This document shows, in pieces, positions 50,601-64,000 of a stretch of DNA of 64,000 bases. Every line of letters begins with the position of its first letter. The first letter of the stretch is position 1. This DNA comes from Callipepla californica brunnescens. Taxonomy: Eukaryota > Chordata > Aves > Galliformes > Odontophoridae. The position numbers were made by a program, and so were the translations under genes. The DNA lies in the NCBI GenBank assembly GCA_023055505.1, contig JALIRH010000001.1, positions 12,333,467-12,397,466 on the forward strand. The letters are read 5' to 3'. Under the pieces are notes generated by a model, which saw nothing but the letters and a program-made list of their open reading frames with translations, was not told where the DNA came from and did no database searches.

Positions 50601-53600
50601 AGCAAGTTCAGATAGCATATTTTTTCAGGTGCCAGCTTGGACAATAATTCATTATTATTCACAACATTAATATATGATTTCTTATTCCTGTTATTTATCT
50701 GTCTAAATCTTAATATTGGTGGGGCTGGCAATATTTGTTTTATATCCTAGATGTCTATCACTGACAGAGAAAACAGAGCTGCTAGGCTGTTGGCACAGCA
50801 TGGGAGTTTTGATGCCTGTCATGATAAAATCTTTACAAAATAACCACTAAAATGGCATAGCTTACCCAGCATCCATGCTACTCAGGAAAATAAAAGGTGC
50901 TCCTAGATTTGTAGCAACAGTTAGGGTAAAAGAAAATATATTTTTGTCTTGTGAATTCAGATTTTCTGTGTTGTTTCTTTTTTCCCTTTTTTTTCTCCTT
51001 ATATTCTTTCTGAAAATCCTTTCTTATGAAAACAGAACAAAAATAGAATACAAAGTTACGAGGTAGTATTGTGCATGCCATGAAAAAATAGAAACCAGGA
51101 TGAACACAGAACATAGAAGTAGTTTCCAGAAATCCCTACTCAAGCTGTTAAGATCAGAACATAAAAAGTTCCACCTCTAAAACCACTAACATCGCTAGCT
51201 GCTCTTTTCATTAAAGGTTAGAAATGAATGATAGGCAGTGCCTTCAAGTGAGGCTCTGGCCATTGCACATTGTAAAGACCAAATAAAGAACCCACATCTC
51301 AAGTAGCAGTAAACCAGAGCGATGTGGGCTTCACTGACTGCACCAACTTGTGAAAGAGCCCTGTTGCAGGCTCCATTAATTCCCAGCAGGACAGACTATG
51401 GCTTGAAACATCCTCCCTGGGAAATGATTCCAAAGGCAGTGACTGAATATCTCCCCCCACAGTGGTTTACGTAGGTTCTTTGTTCCCTCAGACATTTCAG
51501 AAAACGTAGAAAACAGCACATTCAATTCTTCTGTTTAGTAACATTTTTCAGCATAGTTACTAAAATTAGGATTGTGCCACGAAACACGGATTTAGATTTA
51601 TATTCCAATGGAACATTTCTGATGCCCAAGGGTATGTTTTGATGTGCTGCCTTGCCTCAGTGGAGGTGAGGGAGAAATTTCCTATTAGTGGTGTGATCAG
51701 GTACAGCTGGGTTTCCAGTGTTCTTGTTTCATCCCAGCAATATTGCTGAAAATGTTATGTAATTAATTTATCCTACAGATTTTCTTTCAGATGCAATATG
51801 TGTGTTAAATATCAGTAAAGTCCAAACAAAGCATTAATCTTCCAATCCATTCCCAAGTTTCTCTTGTGTATATATTAGCCACCAGTGTGCCAAGTATAAA
51901 TCACATTAACACTAGAAATGCACTGTGGAAGTCTGCAAGGACAGCTATGCCTTTTTTTTTGATGACAGCTACTGGGCACAACACAGGGATCAGTGGGCTG
52001 ATCTCACTTCAAAGCTGACTGCTCCCCTGCTCAAGTGAATCCGAAGGAAGGAATGGTGAGCTCAGCCACTGCTAGCATTAGGTCTGTCCAGTGTTCTAAT
52101 GAGTACACCAAGATCTAGGGATGGTTCCCCCTAAACCTGGTATTTCTTATGCTGCTTTTTTTTTTTCCAGCAAAATACTAAAATCAGAATCCTCCTTCTT
52201 CCTTGCTACTATTTTACCTCAAAGATTTTCATGTAATTTCATGTCTATCACATCATCTTCAGAGCAGATCAGCACAGCTACTGGACCACTATTATTTTTA
52301 CAATCCTCCAAAGAAGTTGAAAAACACAAAATAGCCTGTGCCAGCAACAACACTGCTGTTGACCTAAGTCTTCAGGTTTCTCTGTCAAATACCAAATGCT
52401 TGAGCTAATTGTTCTTTAATGCTTATGCTATGTCTGCTAAAAGAGGAGTAAATACTACTCTCATATATTTTTATGCACACATACGCATAAATATATATGA
52501 ATTGTACTTTAATAAAGCTAAACTCAAACTTACTCTTTAAGGTATTAAAAATATCTTTTATAGCATTTGTGCACGGGAGGGTTAATCACAGTCCAAGATC
52601 TTAGCACCCTTTCAAGCTTGTAGTCGGGAGAGTTATTCTTCTGTTATTTTGCCTCTGAAATTCATCTCTTTTCTCTTTCATGTCAATTTTGTGCCTTACT
52701 ATGTAAAATATACTTGAGAAAATGCATCAGTGGAAGTTACCAGCTACAAAATAATATTTCCCCTCAGTCTGTCTTTTTCATTCTTTTCCAATTTTCAGGG
52801 ATTTTCTCCAGGAAAAAATGAAACAATTCATGTACTTCAGGTCTTGGAAAACAAAAACCCTTTCTGAGTTCACTCAAGGCTCTCTGCAACTCAGCTTGCC
52901 AACAGTGCTAAATCACCACCCCCCTCCCCAAACCTTGAGAGCAGGAGGAAATGCTATAGCATTCAATCCCCTTAAAGTTTTCTCAGAGTAAATCATTTCA
53001 GCTGAGCGTGGTTATATATCCTTGCAAAGAAACCAAAAGCCTGTGTGAGCTACTTGCTACATTAACTGCTTAACCCTCACCGTCCCAGCTGCCATGCAGT
53101 ACCCTGGCAATTTGAAAAGGCTTGGCACTGCGTAGTTTATATGATTTATATAGGGAAAATTGTATTTATTAAATGCGAAAAGAATTTAATCAATAGTTAG
53201 GAGACTAAAATCCTGAATTTGTCAGATTGTGTGGTATTGACTTTGTCAAGGAGTGCTTCACCGCTGTGGCTTTGAGTCTTACATGATGTTTAATGGATAA
53301 CTTTTTGTATGGAAAGTTAGGGGCAAGCTACGCAGAGCAGAAATGAGTGTGCTCACCTCAGCCAGTTTAGATAATGCATTTTGTAATGTGATCTCTTGTA
53401 TGATAGTATTTGGACTCAAGCCACCAATGACTCTCTAAACATTAGCAAACTGCAAATACATGAGAATTACTTCCTGTCACCACTCACCTCATTCTCCTTT
53501 GAACCTGTGTCCCATAACTGAAAGGTACTGCATCTCACTACCAATCCTCTTACTCATTCAATCATAATGATTGATAATGCTGAAATCTACTGTTTTTTTA

Positions 53601-55547
53601 ATAGTTACTAATGAAATAATTTTTGTGTGTTTTCCCTATTTTTTATAATGTCTTTGTTCTATATAATGTTTAAAAGCATTCTGCTAAAGCCTTTTCAAAA
53701 CCGCGCATTTTAGAGATCACTGATAACTCTTGAATTTTCTTGTGGATCCCTCAGAAATGGAGTTTCCAAGCCGCCGCACATCCTTTCAATAATGCTTTTA
53801 AATGCAAACTCTGTAAAGTTAGAAAGTTAGAAAGTAGAAGTTAGGAATTTTGAAATTCATGTGAGACTTTTTGCCCAGAGGGATATGACTGTGGTTTGCT
53901 CCATGCTCAAGAAATCGAGCTGTAGAGAATGCTGGAGAGAGATTTTTCTCAATCCCTTCCTGTGCAGACTGTGTTAATAAAAGATGATTGAAATATTCAG
54001 AAAGCCTCAGATTTGATACTGTTTACAATGATCAGTCATGTCACAGCTACAAGAAGCCTAGCAAATCTTTTAACTAAATAATTTTTATTAGCAAGCGATG
54101 ACATGGAGAAATACTTTACCTGCCGACACTGGAGACTGGAACTTTCATGGATGGTCAAATCCTTCATGACTGAATTATTATTTTTTTTATCCTAGCTCTC
54201 CAGCATGGTTTGCACTAAACATCAAGGCTACAGATCAGAGTTAACACCCGCAAGATTTTCCCTGGGATTCAGAAGAAAAGTCTCACCCTATACTCTCCCT
54301 TCAGGTTTTAAAAGATTAACCTGTTTTATTTAAGATGACAGCTCAGTCTGTATTCCTGGTCAATACAGTCTTCCTTTCAGGATTTGGATTCTATGAGCAA
54401 ATAAAAAGTCCCACATCACTACATTGGCTTTTTTCCCACCAATTGGTTTATACTGACCTTCCCCAGAGGGCAGACTCCATTTTTAGGCGTCTAATTCTCC
54501 CGTCATTATTTGGCACAGTCTACATGCAAATCATTATGCCTAATAATTAGATGCTGTACTGCTTGGGGTTGTGACATGAGACTTTTGGAATCATTAATAT
54601 TGTGCCTCCACTGTAATTCTTTCTCCTTCCTAAGGTTGTGCATCATGCTCAGAGAAATGCCGTGGTATATCAGACACCAGTATGAAAGTACTGAAAAAAT
54701 TACCTTTCCCGTAATGATCTCTGCGCTGCAAAGAAGGGCTCCTTCTGCTTATCCTCAGTGATTCCAGAGTGTTTTGAACCATACACTGACTTCCTCTGAC
54801 TACTGTGAATGTTTAGAAACCCATTTTTTTAATTGAAAATGCTATAAAAGCAATATACTGCAGATCATTTATCTTAGCCTTGCAGGCTGTTTTTGGACCC
54901 CTTGATGTAAATAATAACTAAGCAAGAAAAGCTCCTCCTGATCAGCCCTCTGACCATAGCTGAAAGATTATTTCCCGATCTTCTCTCCAGCTTGACCTCA
55001 AATTCCACTGCAGCATCAAAGGATAATCTAACAGCTTCTACCTGTCTTCACTTGAAGTTCAAATATATTCAGCGCGTTTATCTTTTTGTTTGTCAAAATC
55101 AATCAGAAGCTCTCACCGATATCTGACAGCCCTTGTTCTTAATTTTTCCTTTGCCACTCACTGAAAATTTTGTCCTTGGATTTTAAATTTCTTTTTCTTT
55201 TGGTTCAAACTGTGTTTCTTTTATCTCTATAACAACAGGCACAATTTAATGAGGACTGCCAAACCCTCTCCTTTTTACGCATTTTAAATTAGTTCTGCCT
55301 CTCACTGAGTATAAATCTCTTTTTTTTTTTTTTTGAGACTTTTATATAGCAACTCTTCTGTCCTTTTCTGTTGTTAGGTTTGTTTGCAGTGTGTCGAACA
55401 CTGATTTCCTTTCTTTTTTTCTTGACTTTCTTATTACAGGTACATTCCGTTTTTGTGGTCACATCACAGCTGCACAGTTTTGAGGATGGGACTGGCATAT
55501 GAAAGAGGACAGAGCCAATGTGGCAGTCCAGGTACAAAATGATGATA

Positions 55548-56193
55548 CACCTCAGAGTACTGCACTTGTAGCCCAGAAGGCCAACTGTATCCTGGGATGC
55601 ATCAAGAGAAACATGACCAGCAGATCAAGGAAGGTGAGTCTGCCCCTCTGCTCTGTTCTCATGAGACCGCACCTGGAGTACTGCATTCAGTGCTGAGGCC
55701 CCCAGCACAAGAAGGACATGGAGCTGTTGGATTGGGTCCCGAGGAGTGCCTTGAACACTATCAGAGTACAGGAACACCTCCCCTGTGAAGAGAGGCTGAG
55801 AGAGTTGAGGCTCTTCAGCCTAGAGAAGAGCCCCAATGTTCGGGAGGGAACTTATAGTGTCCTTCCAATATCTGAAGGAAGCCTACAGAAAAGCTGTGAA
55901 GGGATTTTTATAAGGGCAGGTAGTGACAGAATGAGGGGAAATGGCTTTAAACTGAAAGAGAGTAGATTTAGACTAGATATTTGGAAGAAATTCTTTACTG
56001 CGAGGGTAGTGAGACACTGGAACAAGTTTCCCAGAGAGGTTGTGGATACCCTCTCTCTGGAGGTATTCAAGGCCAGGCTGGATGGGGCTTCGAGCAACCT
56101 GGTCTAGAAGGAGGTGTCCCTGCCTTTAGTAAGGGGGTTAAAACTAGATGATTTTAAAAGTCCTCTCAATCCAAACCATTCTATGATTCTGTG
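55548..56193 (+). mobile_element. CR1 LINE, 3' fragment (0.65 kb), best preserved copy
   Basis: It starts within the ORF2 C-terminal segment (C-T-C-S-P-E-G-Q-like CR1 text in a shifted frame: GTAGCCCAGAAGGCCAACTG, then CCTGGGATGCATCAAGAG, then GAGACCGCACCTGGAGTACTG). It runs through the 3' UTR (GAACAAGTTTCCCAGAGAGG, CTCTCTGGAGGTATTCAAGG) and ends at CCATTCTATGATTCTGTG, the CR1 terminal repeat. A 129-codon open frame at 55718-56107 lies wholly inside it and is CR1 text, not a host gene. Confidence 0.93.
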
Positions 56194-58467
56194 AACTGCT
56201 ATTCCACAGATTGAATGGGACTGCCTGGTGATTGGCCACTGATTTTCCAGTCTGTATAGAGTTGTGTGTCAGTGTAATGGATGCAGAAATGACTGACTGG
56301 CCTTGAGCTGTTGTGTGGTATGAGAGACAGAGGAGAGACAAGCATGGATGTGTGTCACTGCTGTGGATATTGTGTCATGTTACCCATTCATACCTCCCGA
56401 ATTATCTTATTTTCTCCTATCAGAGATGAGAATTTCTGAAAGGACTCTGGTTTTTAGCCCAGAGATTTACCACACTAGGTCACTGTAGCCTGAAAAGCAG
56501 CATTCAATTTTTTTCAAGAGCAATTTCTTCAAGTGAGGTATAGCTTCTGATGAGGATGAGATTCTGGCCTCTTTCTGATAGCAAAGTTTTCACTTACTGC
56601 CATGGGGATTCTTTCATGAGCATTCACTCTCAGCTGTAAGTATCTGATTTTTGTGATTTGGCTCATAATCTCTATCTGATTGTGGAGGAGAACCCCACTG
56701 ATGCATGGATGCCAGTATTAATGCTGTTTCTTGTGATAAAAATGTACGTTACTTAGTGAGGTAATTTGTACAATGCCCATTAATTTACCTTCTACAAAGG
56801 AACACTCCATTTTCTCTGTTTTCAGAATATGATCTCCTCTCAAAATTGCACGGCTTCCCTGTACCCTGTACCTTGCTTAACTCCATCCAGTATCACAGCA
56901 GAGATTTTCCTTGCTGTGCTTCCTTCCTCTGCTGTGCCTTTCTTTTCAGTACCCTACCTTTCTCTACAGCTGCATCAGAAAAAAACCTTTTAAAAGCAAG
57001 AGATTGGTTAGAACCAGGTGGGAAAAATGGGAGGATGTAGTCAGTGCTCAGCATTTACTCCACTACTGTAGGCAAAATGCACAGCAGTGGACAAAAACAT
57101 TCTCATCCTTTTCAGATCCATGCTCAGGATTCTTAATAGCACTACAAAAACCGAATTAATAATTTCCACAGATACAGTAAAAATTTTTTAAGCATCTGGG
57201 ACTAAATAGTCACATAGCCTTATTACCTGGACTCCTTTTGTATTCACTGGCTTTTTCTCTCTTGCATTTTGGATAATCCCTTACCCTGATAGTAAATGTA
57301 GACTGTGAGAACTGAGTTGAGTTGCTCATACTAAAAAGAATAGATGGTTCTGGGTATTAGGCAGCTAAGGAGCCAATAAGCTATTTTTCATTGCTGCCAG
57401 AGCAGGGCAAATTTGACTGTAAATATTAAGCAAATTTTCCTTTCTTTTTTATGCATAAGCTTATGCTATCACGGGTTTATATGTCAGATAATAGCTGATC
57501 AAGTAATCTCTCCAGGCCTCCCTTTCTCTAATGTGCTCATCTGTATTAATTACTAAATGTATTTGCCTTAGTAACCAGAACATCCTTACTTCATACTACC
57601 AAAATAATGTCTTCAACAAGGAGTCATAAAGGTATATCACCAACCTGTTCCTGTTCAGGAGAAGTGGGAATCAATGGAGAAAAAGTCACAGGAGGTCAAT
57701 TTCCACAAGAGAGAAAATAAAAGACCAAATTAATGGGAACTGCTTTGGGAGTTATCAACAATTCCCATCTGTATCAATAATCAGAGGAGAGCTGAGCAGC
57801 TCTGATTATTATATTACTTCATTCTGATTTTATATTGCTACACTTTGCTTTGTCCTCTCCCCAGAATAAAAATGCTCCATCAATCTCCTTCATTCAACCT
57901 CAGATTTCAGCTTATAGGATAATGGCCTATAGCCTTTTGGATTCTGTTTTCATGTGTCACCAACGTGAGGAAAACCTCACAGAGGAAGTGAAGAACAAAG
58001 GGCAAAAAGAGAAGAGTTTCACATGGAAATATTTGCTCAGGACAAAAAATACTGCATCAAAATCCAAGTAATTGATGCATTTTTACTTGTAGCTAAGAGA
58101 CTGAACAGATTTACTTAATCCTCAAAAGAAAACAAATGAACAAGCAAAAAAGCAAAACCACGCCACTAAAAACCTTCGTAAGTAAATAAACCTATACAAT
58201 ATATTCCTTGAAAAATAAATCAGAATATGATGTAAAATAACCAGTATAATAAACACTGTTGTGCTTTCCAGAAATCATTTGAATATGTCAGATGCAATTA
58301 CTTTGATACATATTTTATTCTATTCCAATAAAAAGTCTGAATTTGTGAATTTGTGGGAGGTCATCTACTGCATTATATCCAGCCCTTCTTGTTTGTCTGA
58401 GCTGTTTTGCATGAGGGCTATGAGGTAGTTCTCACCAAAGGCTGAGTGGTAACATATCAAACAAAGC

Positions 58468-58527
58468 AAACCAACCAACCAACCAACCAACCAACCAACC
58501 AACCAACCAACCAACCAAACAAACAAA
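58468..58527. repeat. AACC microsatellite grading into AAAC
   Basis: About twelve tandem AACC units followed by two or three AAAC units and an A run. It reads as GGTT on the KCND2 sense strand. The repeated Asn-Gln-Pro-Thr open frame over it is a composition artefact. Confidence 0.95.
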
Positions 58528-59116
58528 AAATACAAAATCTTCATTTTTCAGTGAAAACTTCATTATACACTATCACTTTTATCTTGCTTCTGTTATACAG
58601 TCATGGATGCTATTTTTGTTACCCTTTTCTGTCAGGGTCTCAGGGTAGAAGCTGAGGAATTAAACACAATTTTTTATTGCCCTTGTTCTATAAAGAATAA
58701 CCTAAAACCCCAAGTCCAGATTCTATCTACAGTATTTGAGTAAGGCAAGAACAGCTTAAGAAGAAATCTTGACAGAAGTTAATGTAAAGGCAATGTGCGT
58801 GTTCATACGCGTACTGTCAGATCTTATTCACTGAATTAGCAAGAGAAGGATTAGACCCATAATACTCTTTCAAATCAGCAGGAGGTAGGATAGGGCTAAA
58901 ACTACTGATTAAAACCTGCTTTCTTTAAAAACAATTTCCACATGAACTTGCAGGATTTAAATGCAAAATATGTCTGTAATCACTATGAGAAACCACTTTT
59001 GAGTTGAAATTTACGGGGAAGATTATTCCATAATGATCAACAAATGCAACCTTCTCTTGTGTGTTCTTAAGCTTTGGTGATAAAGTATCATTTTACTTTT
59101 AATTTAAAGATTTAAA

Positions 59117-59171
59117 GATGGACTAGATCTCTAGAAGTCTCTTCCAACCCCTACAGTTCTGTACAATTCTA
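59117..59171 (+). mobile_element. CR1 LINE, 3'-tail fragment
   Basis: GATGGACTAGATCTCTAGAAG, then CTCTTCCAACCCCTACAGTTCTG: the last 55 bases of CR1, with a decayed end. It is antisense to KCND2. Confidence 0.85.
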
Positions 59172-61659
59172 GCCCTAAAGTAGGGCTACATAGTGAAGGC
59201 AACTTTCAAGGTAGTTAAAAGGAAAGTTTTCCTGTAACGTAGCCTTAAATGAACACTGTAGAATAAGTTCTAACCTCATTTAACCCAATGAACACCTACT
59301 GGGATCAATGAGCCATTACTGCAGAAAAAGGTGCAGTAAATTTAAAACTGTAAGTCAGCCCCTGCCATCAGGAGTCTTCCAAACAAGATAGAAAACAAGT
59401 TCCCTAATAATAGTGATGGGGATTTATTATTTATGCAGTGCTACGAATGTGTGCTTGTAGACGGAGATGAAGGTGACAACTATGCTCCAAAAATTTCAGC
59501 AGAAGGGGGACAGGAGCAGGGGATCAAACTGAGAGGAAGGAATGGAGCAAAAAACCTGAATAGGAGTCAAATACACATTGTGGCTCAGATGGTTTCTGCA
59601 GATGCTCTTTTGTAATGGGAATGCTCTTTTCTGTTTCTGGAATAGTGGAACATATGATGTGTGACTGTGTAGACTCTCACGTGGATTCACATCACTTTGA
59701 TAAACTGCAATGTGAATTTGAATCAGGAATCTCTCAATGTATTGTCAAGCCATGTCCAAAAAATTCAAGGTAGCTTTTTCTTTGTCATAATCGTCTAAAA
59801 GCACAAGTAAACTCAGGAGTTTTGACTGTGAATAGCTGAAAGGTAAAAGAGATGAATCTCAGTCCATACATTTTTGTTTTCAGAAGCAATGCCATCACTA
59901 GCCACTGAGCAAAGACACTCAGTGGCCAATGATGGTGCTTTTTGAAGTTCCTCAGACTCCGTTTCCAATTGTCAATAAAAAAAATATATTCTTCTGACAA
60001 GATCAGTAAGTATATACATTAAACTTGTCTTTTTCTCTGAGGCACACACAATGCTACAGTTATTCCTTTATTTCAAATTTTAATTTTATGTAACTGTGCT
60101 TACCTGACATACATATGTACTTGAGCATTTATAAGTGCATGTTTGTTGCACACCTTTGGTCAGACTTTCAGGGAGTCTAATAAATATATTTAATTTTTAT
60201 TAAAAATTCTGAAATTTGGTTTTGGAGCATCAAATGCCTGGTGTTAGAAATGATGCCTATGACTTTATTTTTGGTTTACAATGGAAGTTGACAGGTCATT
60301 TCTAATCTAAATAAATTCTACTTTTTTTTTTCTCTTTATCACAATTTTATTATTATACTGTCTTAGGCAATGAAATATGTACTTCAGTATTTCTTGCATT
60401 TAGTCTGTTAAGATACACATGGTCTTCTCCTTTTCCTTTTCAGTTTACGTGCTCATATGTTTTTGTGATGCTGCTGTAAAATATTATCTATTATACTCAA
60501 ATTTCATAATAGTATATGCTGTGTATTATGGAGAAACAGTTCAAACCTATTGAACACATCAGACTGGAAATTTTTATTGTGAGGTATCTTACTGGGCATT
60601 TCTTAAGTCTCTAATCACCTCTAGCCTGAATAAACTACCTCACAATGTAGTTAAGTACAAAACTACAGTGCTTGCTGAGGAAAGGGAAAAAAAATATTAT
60701 GCAAACTGATGTTAGCATAGTCAACATAAAATTATACATGTCAGTAATGTGTTGTCCGCAGAAGGAAATAGTTTCTTATTATTCCTCTACTTGCCAAAAT
60801 TATATTTAAGAGAGAATAAAACATAAAACACAGATTCAATTACAAAACAGCCTATATACTCATCAGTGCTCAGTGCAAATGATTTTCTTCAGCAAACAAT
60901 ACTTTAGTGATATGCAGTGCTGCTTCTTAAACATTTGGAACAATTATTCTAGGATGAGAAAAAATATGCAGTGGGATTTCTTTCATGATCTGAGATGTTT
61001 CTCTCTGTAACCGCTACTCATGTCATAAAAAAGCCTACAGCCAGCCCCTGCAAAAAGAAAACCTATGATGCGAGCTGAAAGGCACCAAATGAAGATCCTG
61101 GAGATCTACAGTGGCTTACTCACATACCAAGTAAGAATACAGATGTGCTATCCATGTTGATGTAAGGAATAGCACAATGATTCCTGGGGCTGGCAGAGTC
61201 TATAAGCCAGAAGTCTGTTCAGAAGGAGAGGCTGCAATTGACACTGGTTTTTATGTCCCTTGGACTGAGGCAAATAACAAAGACATCTTCAGTCTAGCAA
61301 AAATACCAAATTGGAGAGAAAGTTTGGGATGAGAGGACAGACAGATCACTATTCAAACCTCTGCTAGTGACTTACTGGATCAGGCGTGTTTCTTAAACTC
61401 ATTGGGCCACAGTGACACTGTTTACCATGGCACATAAGGTAATGTGAACAACCCACCCAGCAGCACCTAACTGAGCCCTTGTAACAACCAGTGTGTATGC
61501 AGTACTGAACAATTGCTATTTTACACTATTAGTACACTGGCTGAAGAAGGAGTACTAGGAAAAATGAGAGCCTTCTACTGAGTATGTGCCTGAGTGACAA
61601 AGGACAAGGAAAAGGACGAGATAATGCTGTCTTTGCAATGGTTGTTAATGGGACAGGTC

Positions 61660-62287
61660 TTCTGTGGAGGAGGACTTGCATGTTCTGGTCGACAAGCTGA
61701 ACATGACTAGGCAGTATGTTCTCCATAACCATGTACAGAGTGACAAGAGTTTAGTGATCAGGAGAAAGAAGGTTATAATTTCCTTCTATTCAGCAATTGT
61801 GAGCATGCATTTGGTGTCTGATTTTAGGTTTTGTGCCACAAGAGGCACATTTGTAGATGGTCAGAAGGCCACCAACATGTATAGGGTGCTGGGCCACATG
61901 GCATGAGTAGCAGCTGAGAGAACTGGGTATGTTCAGCACGGAGATGAGAAGGCTAATGGAAGATTCAGTTACTGCCCTTATTAGACTGGAGTCAGACATA
62001 GAGGATATGAAGTCAGACTTTGGAAAGGCACAGAGCTAATTGTAAACAAACATAAGCTGTAAGGTGAGACATTCTGATTGCATAAAAGGAAAAAAAGTCA
62101 CTCTAAGGGTTGTGAGACACTGCATCAGGTTGTTCAGAGAGACTATGCAGTCTGTGTCCTTGTATATGTTCAGAAAAGGGCATGAAAAGGGCATGAGCAG
62201 TGTGATCCAACTTCAAAGTTAGTCCTGTTTAGAATAGGCCAGACCATATGACCTCTAGCAATATTTTTTTCCTGCAATTCTATGATT
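61660..62287 (+). mobile_element. CR1 LINE, diverged 3' fragment (0.63 kb)
   Basis: The order of landmarks follows CR1: a D-L-H-V-L-V-D-K-L-N-M start (61,665), then GAGAAAGAAGGTTATAATTTCC, a C-A-T-R-G-like segment, GGTGCTGGGCCACATGGC, then AACTGGGTATGTTCAGC, and finally ATGACCTCTAGC and CAATTCTATGATTACA at the tail. Many small gaps and stops mark it as older than the copy at 55548-56193. Confidence 0.82.
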
Positions 62288-64000
62288 ACACAATGAGCCA
62301 GCAGCTCTTAACAGCAGGTGACTCTCAGTGCCTTCTTTGAGTTGAAGTACCATGAAATATGCAGTCTGAATATAGTTCTTTGCACTTCCATTTCTCCTCC
62401 CTTTCCTTGACTTGTACATTTCCTTCTTGTACATTGAGTTACTGTGAGGTATAAGGTACCTAAAATCCCCACAGAGAGCCTGTTTTATATTTATCAAGTG
62501 TACATGGAGCACTTAGTTAAGTCCCCTAGGGACACTGCACAAATAATAATAAAAATTCTATGAGACTGCAAAAAAGAATTTTTGCAATAGGAAGTTTAAC
62601 GCTAACCAATCCAGGGCAGATAAAATGCCTAGTTAGCTTCAGTATAATAGCTTCACTTCTGCTTAGAGTCATTATCAATTTCTGTCTCCCCCCAAATTTT
62701 GAAGAGTTACCATTTAGTATTCAGAGACTATGGAAATATTGACTAGGCTAACAGCATGTTCTTTTCTTGCTCTGTGCTAACTGTCTTAGTGAGAGCTTGA
62801 AATGAAGCAGATGATGTGACCTAGTACTCAAATGATTTCCTTTTAAAAAAATTACTGGATTCAACTTAATTACATTTCTTGTTTAATTGTAGGCCTTCTT
62901 CACCTGTAGTATAGCGTAATACATTTTTATAACTACATTTATTTACCTTTTGCATTATAAAGATTTATTCTATTTTCAGCTAAACGATTTCTATGGATGT
63001 GTTTGCAAAAAGTCCATTTAAGCTCTTTCTGAACCATGTAGCCAGGCCTTCATTTTTGGTAAATGAGTATGAGTTTGTGCAAAGTCTTAAAGATAGCCAA
63101 GATCTGTCTGCAGGCTACATAAATCTGATAAGGCTAACTTAGGCTCAGCAGCACCTGAATGTAGCTAAATTCTGTCTCTAATTTCCCTTTGGGTTTGAGT
63201 ACAACACAGATGTGCTTGTAACACATAAACTGGCCGTCCCAAAATATGTCCAGGTATCATTTGGAACACAGGATATAGGAGAATTTGGTGAGGACTCCTT
63301 GAATTGGCTCAGCTCGAACCTATGCAACCAAAATGGAGCTCAGCAGCACCAGGTGAATTATCCTACCATCCCACTTGGCTCAGTGGCTTTCTGATGCACC
63401 AGATTTTCTTGTTACCTTTCAAAAGATGGTGGACTCCTTGTCTCCAACAGAGTCCTGGAACAGACATTTTTTCTGCATCCAAGGTACCCTAAATCTTCAG
63501 TACAGCAGCTGATGGCAAGTGAACTATATGTTACTGCTCTCTGTTCAGTTTTGAACTGGTGTTACTGTGAGCATTCATGGAGAAAGCTCAAAGGAGCAAA
63601 AAATAGGCCAGAATTTGCTATAGAAGAGTGGGCTAGAGTCTCTTCAGACTCATCAGCATGACTAAAACTGTTAGCTAAATAACAGCTTGCCAAATTTTTC
63701 TGAACTGCTTGTCTCTTTGTTGTTTCCATGCCCCTGAGAACAAAGCTCAGAGATCAACACCCACATGCAGGACGGCCTCACAGACAATCCCTGGAGACTT
63801 CTAACAGAATAACTGAAATACAATTTCTTCTGTTCAATTCAATTCACACACAGACTAGACCTGGAAGACAGCAGAAAAGTCTTGGCCATTTTCAAAGGGT
63901 CTGATGCTTGCCTTAACTGATCGACAGCACCTTGTCTGATGATGACCACTCTCCTACAAAAAAGCCCATTACTTGTTCAGCTCTAAATTAACTCTCACTA

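Noticed and set aside
55718..56107. 129-codon plus-strand frame as a host gene
   Set aside because: It lies wholly inside a CR1 3' fragment, and its sequence is the CR1 ORF2 end and UTR read through.
58446..58655. Asn-Gln-Pro-Thr repeat protein
   Set aside because: It is the translation of the AACC microsatellite and has no supporting gene structure.

Overview
This is a eukaryotic, bird-type genomic window, most likely from a galliform such as chicken. It is AT-rich and intron-dominated. It carries many fragments of CR1, the dominant avian LINE, and one internally deleted mariner of the galliform Galluhop/Mariner1_GG type. Exons have ordinary GT-AG borders. Nothing bacterial, no CRISPR array, no tRNA and no operon structure was seen. 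The species call is inference, since no species-specific marker can be tested here.

Two conserved vertebrate genes are recognised and they face each other tail to tail. On the + strand (1 to about 17,025) lies the 3' half of TSPAN12. Four coding exons cover residues 96-305 of the 305-residue human numbering, followed by the stop codon and a 3' UTR of about 1.27 kb. The first coding exons lie to the left of the window. On the - strand (about 22,115 to the right edge and beyond) lies the 3' part of KCND2 (Kv4.2). Five coding exons run from the selectivity filter (Tyr373) to the C-terminal VSAL tail, followed by a candidate 3' UTR of about 3 kb. The large first coding exon (N-terminus, S1-S5 and most of the pore) is not in the window, so everything right of 42,043 is read as KCND2 intron 1. 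All nine exons keep frame across the splice sites and align residue by residue with the human proteins, with exactly the expected phases.

The rest is introns plus about 5 kb of intergenic DNA between the two 3' ends. It holds ten CR1 fragments, the mariner, several homopolymer or short tandem tracts, and two unexplained minus-strand open frames (38,439-38,918 and 47,135-47,614). The two genes share no known pathway. TSPAN12 is a membrane co-factor of Norrin/Frizzled-4 signalling in retinal vessels. KCND2 makes the somatodendritic A-type K+ current. Their adjacency matches the human 7q31 gene order. I found no convincing novel biological system. The points most worth checking are a two-residue expansion at a KCND2 splice junction beside a CaMKII-site region, the unexplained open frame abutting a truncated CR1, a perfect inverted repeat at 40,545-40,581, and the long KCND2 3' UTR.
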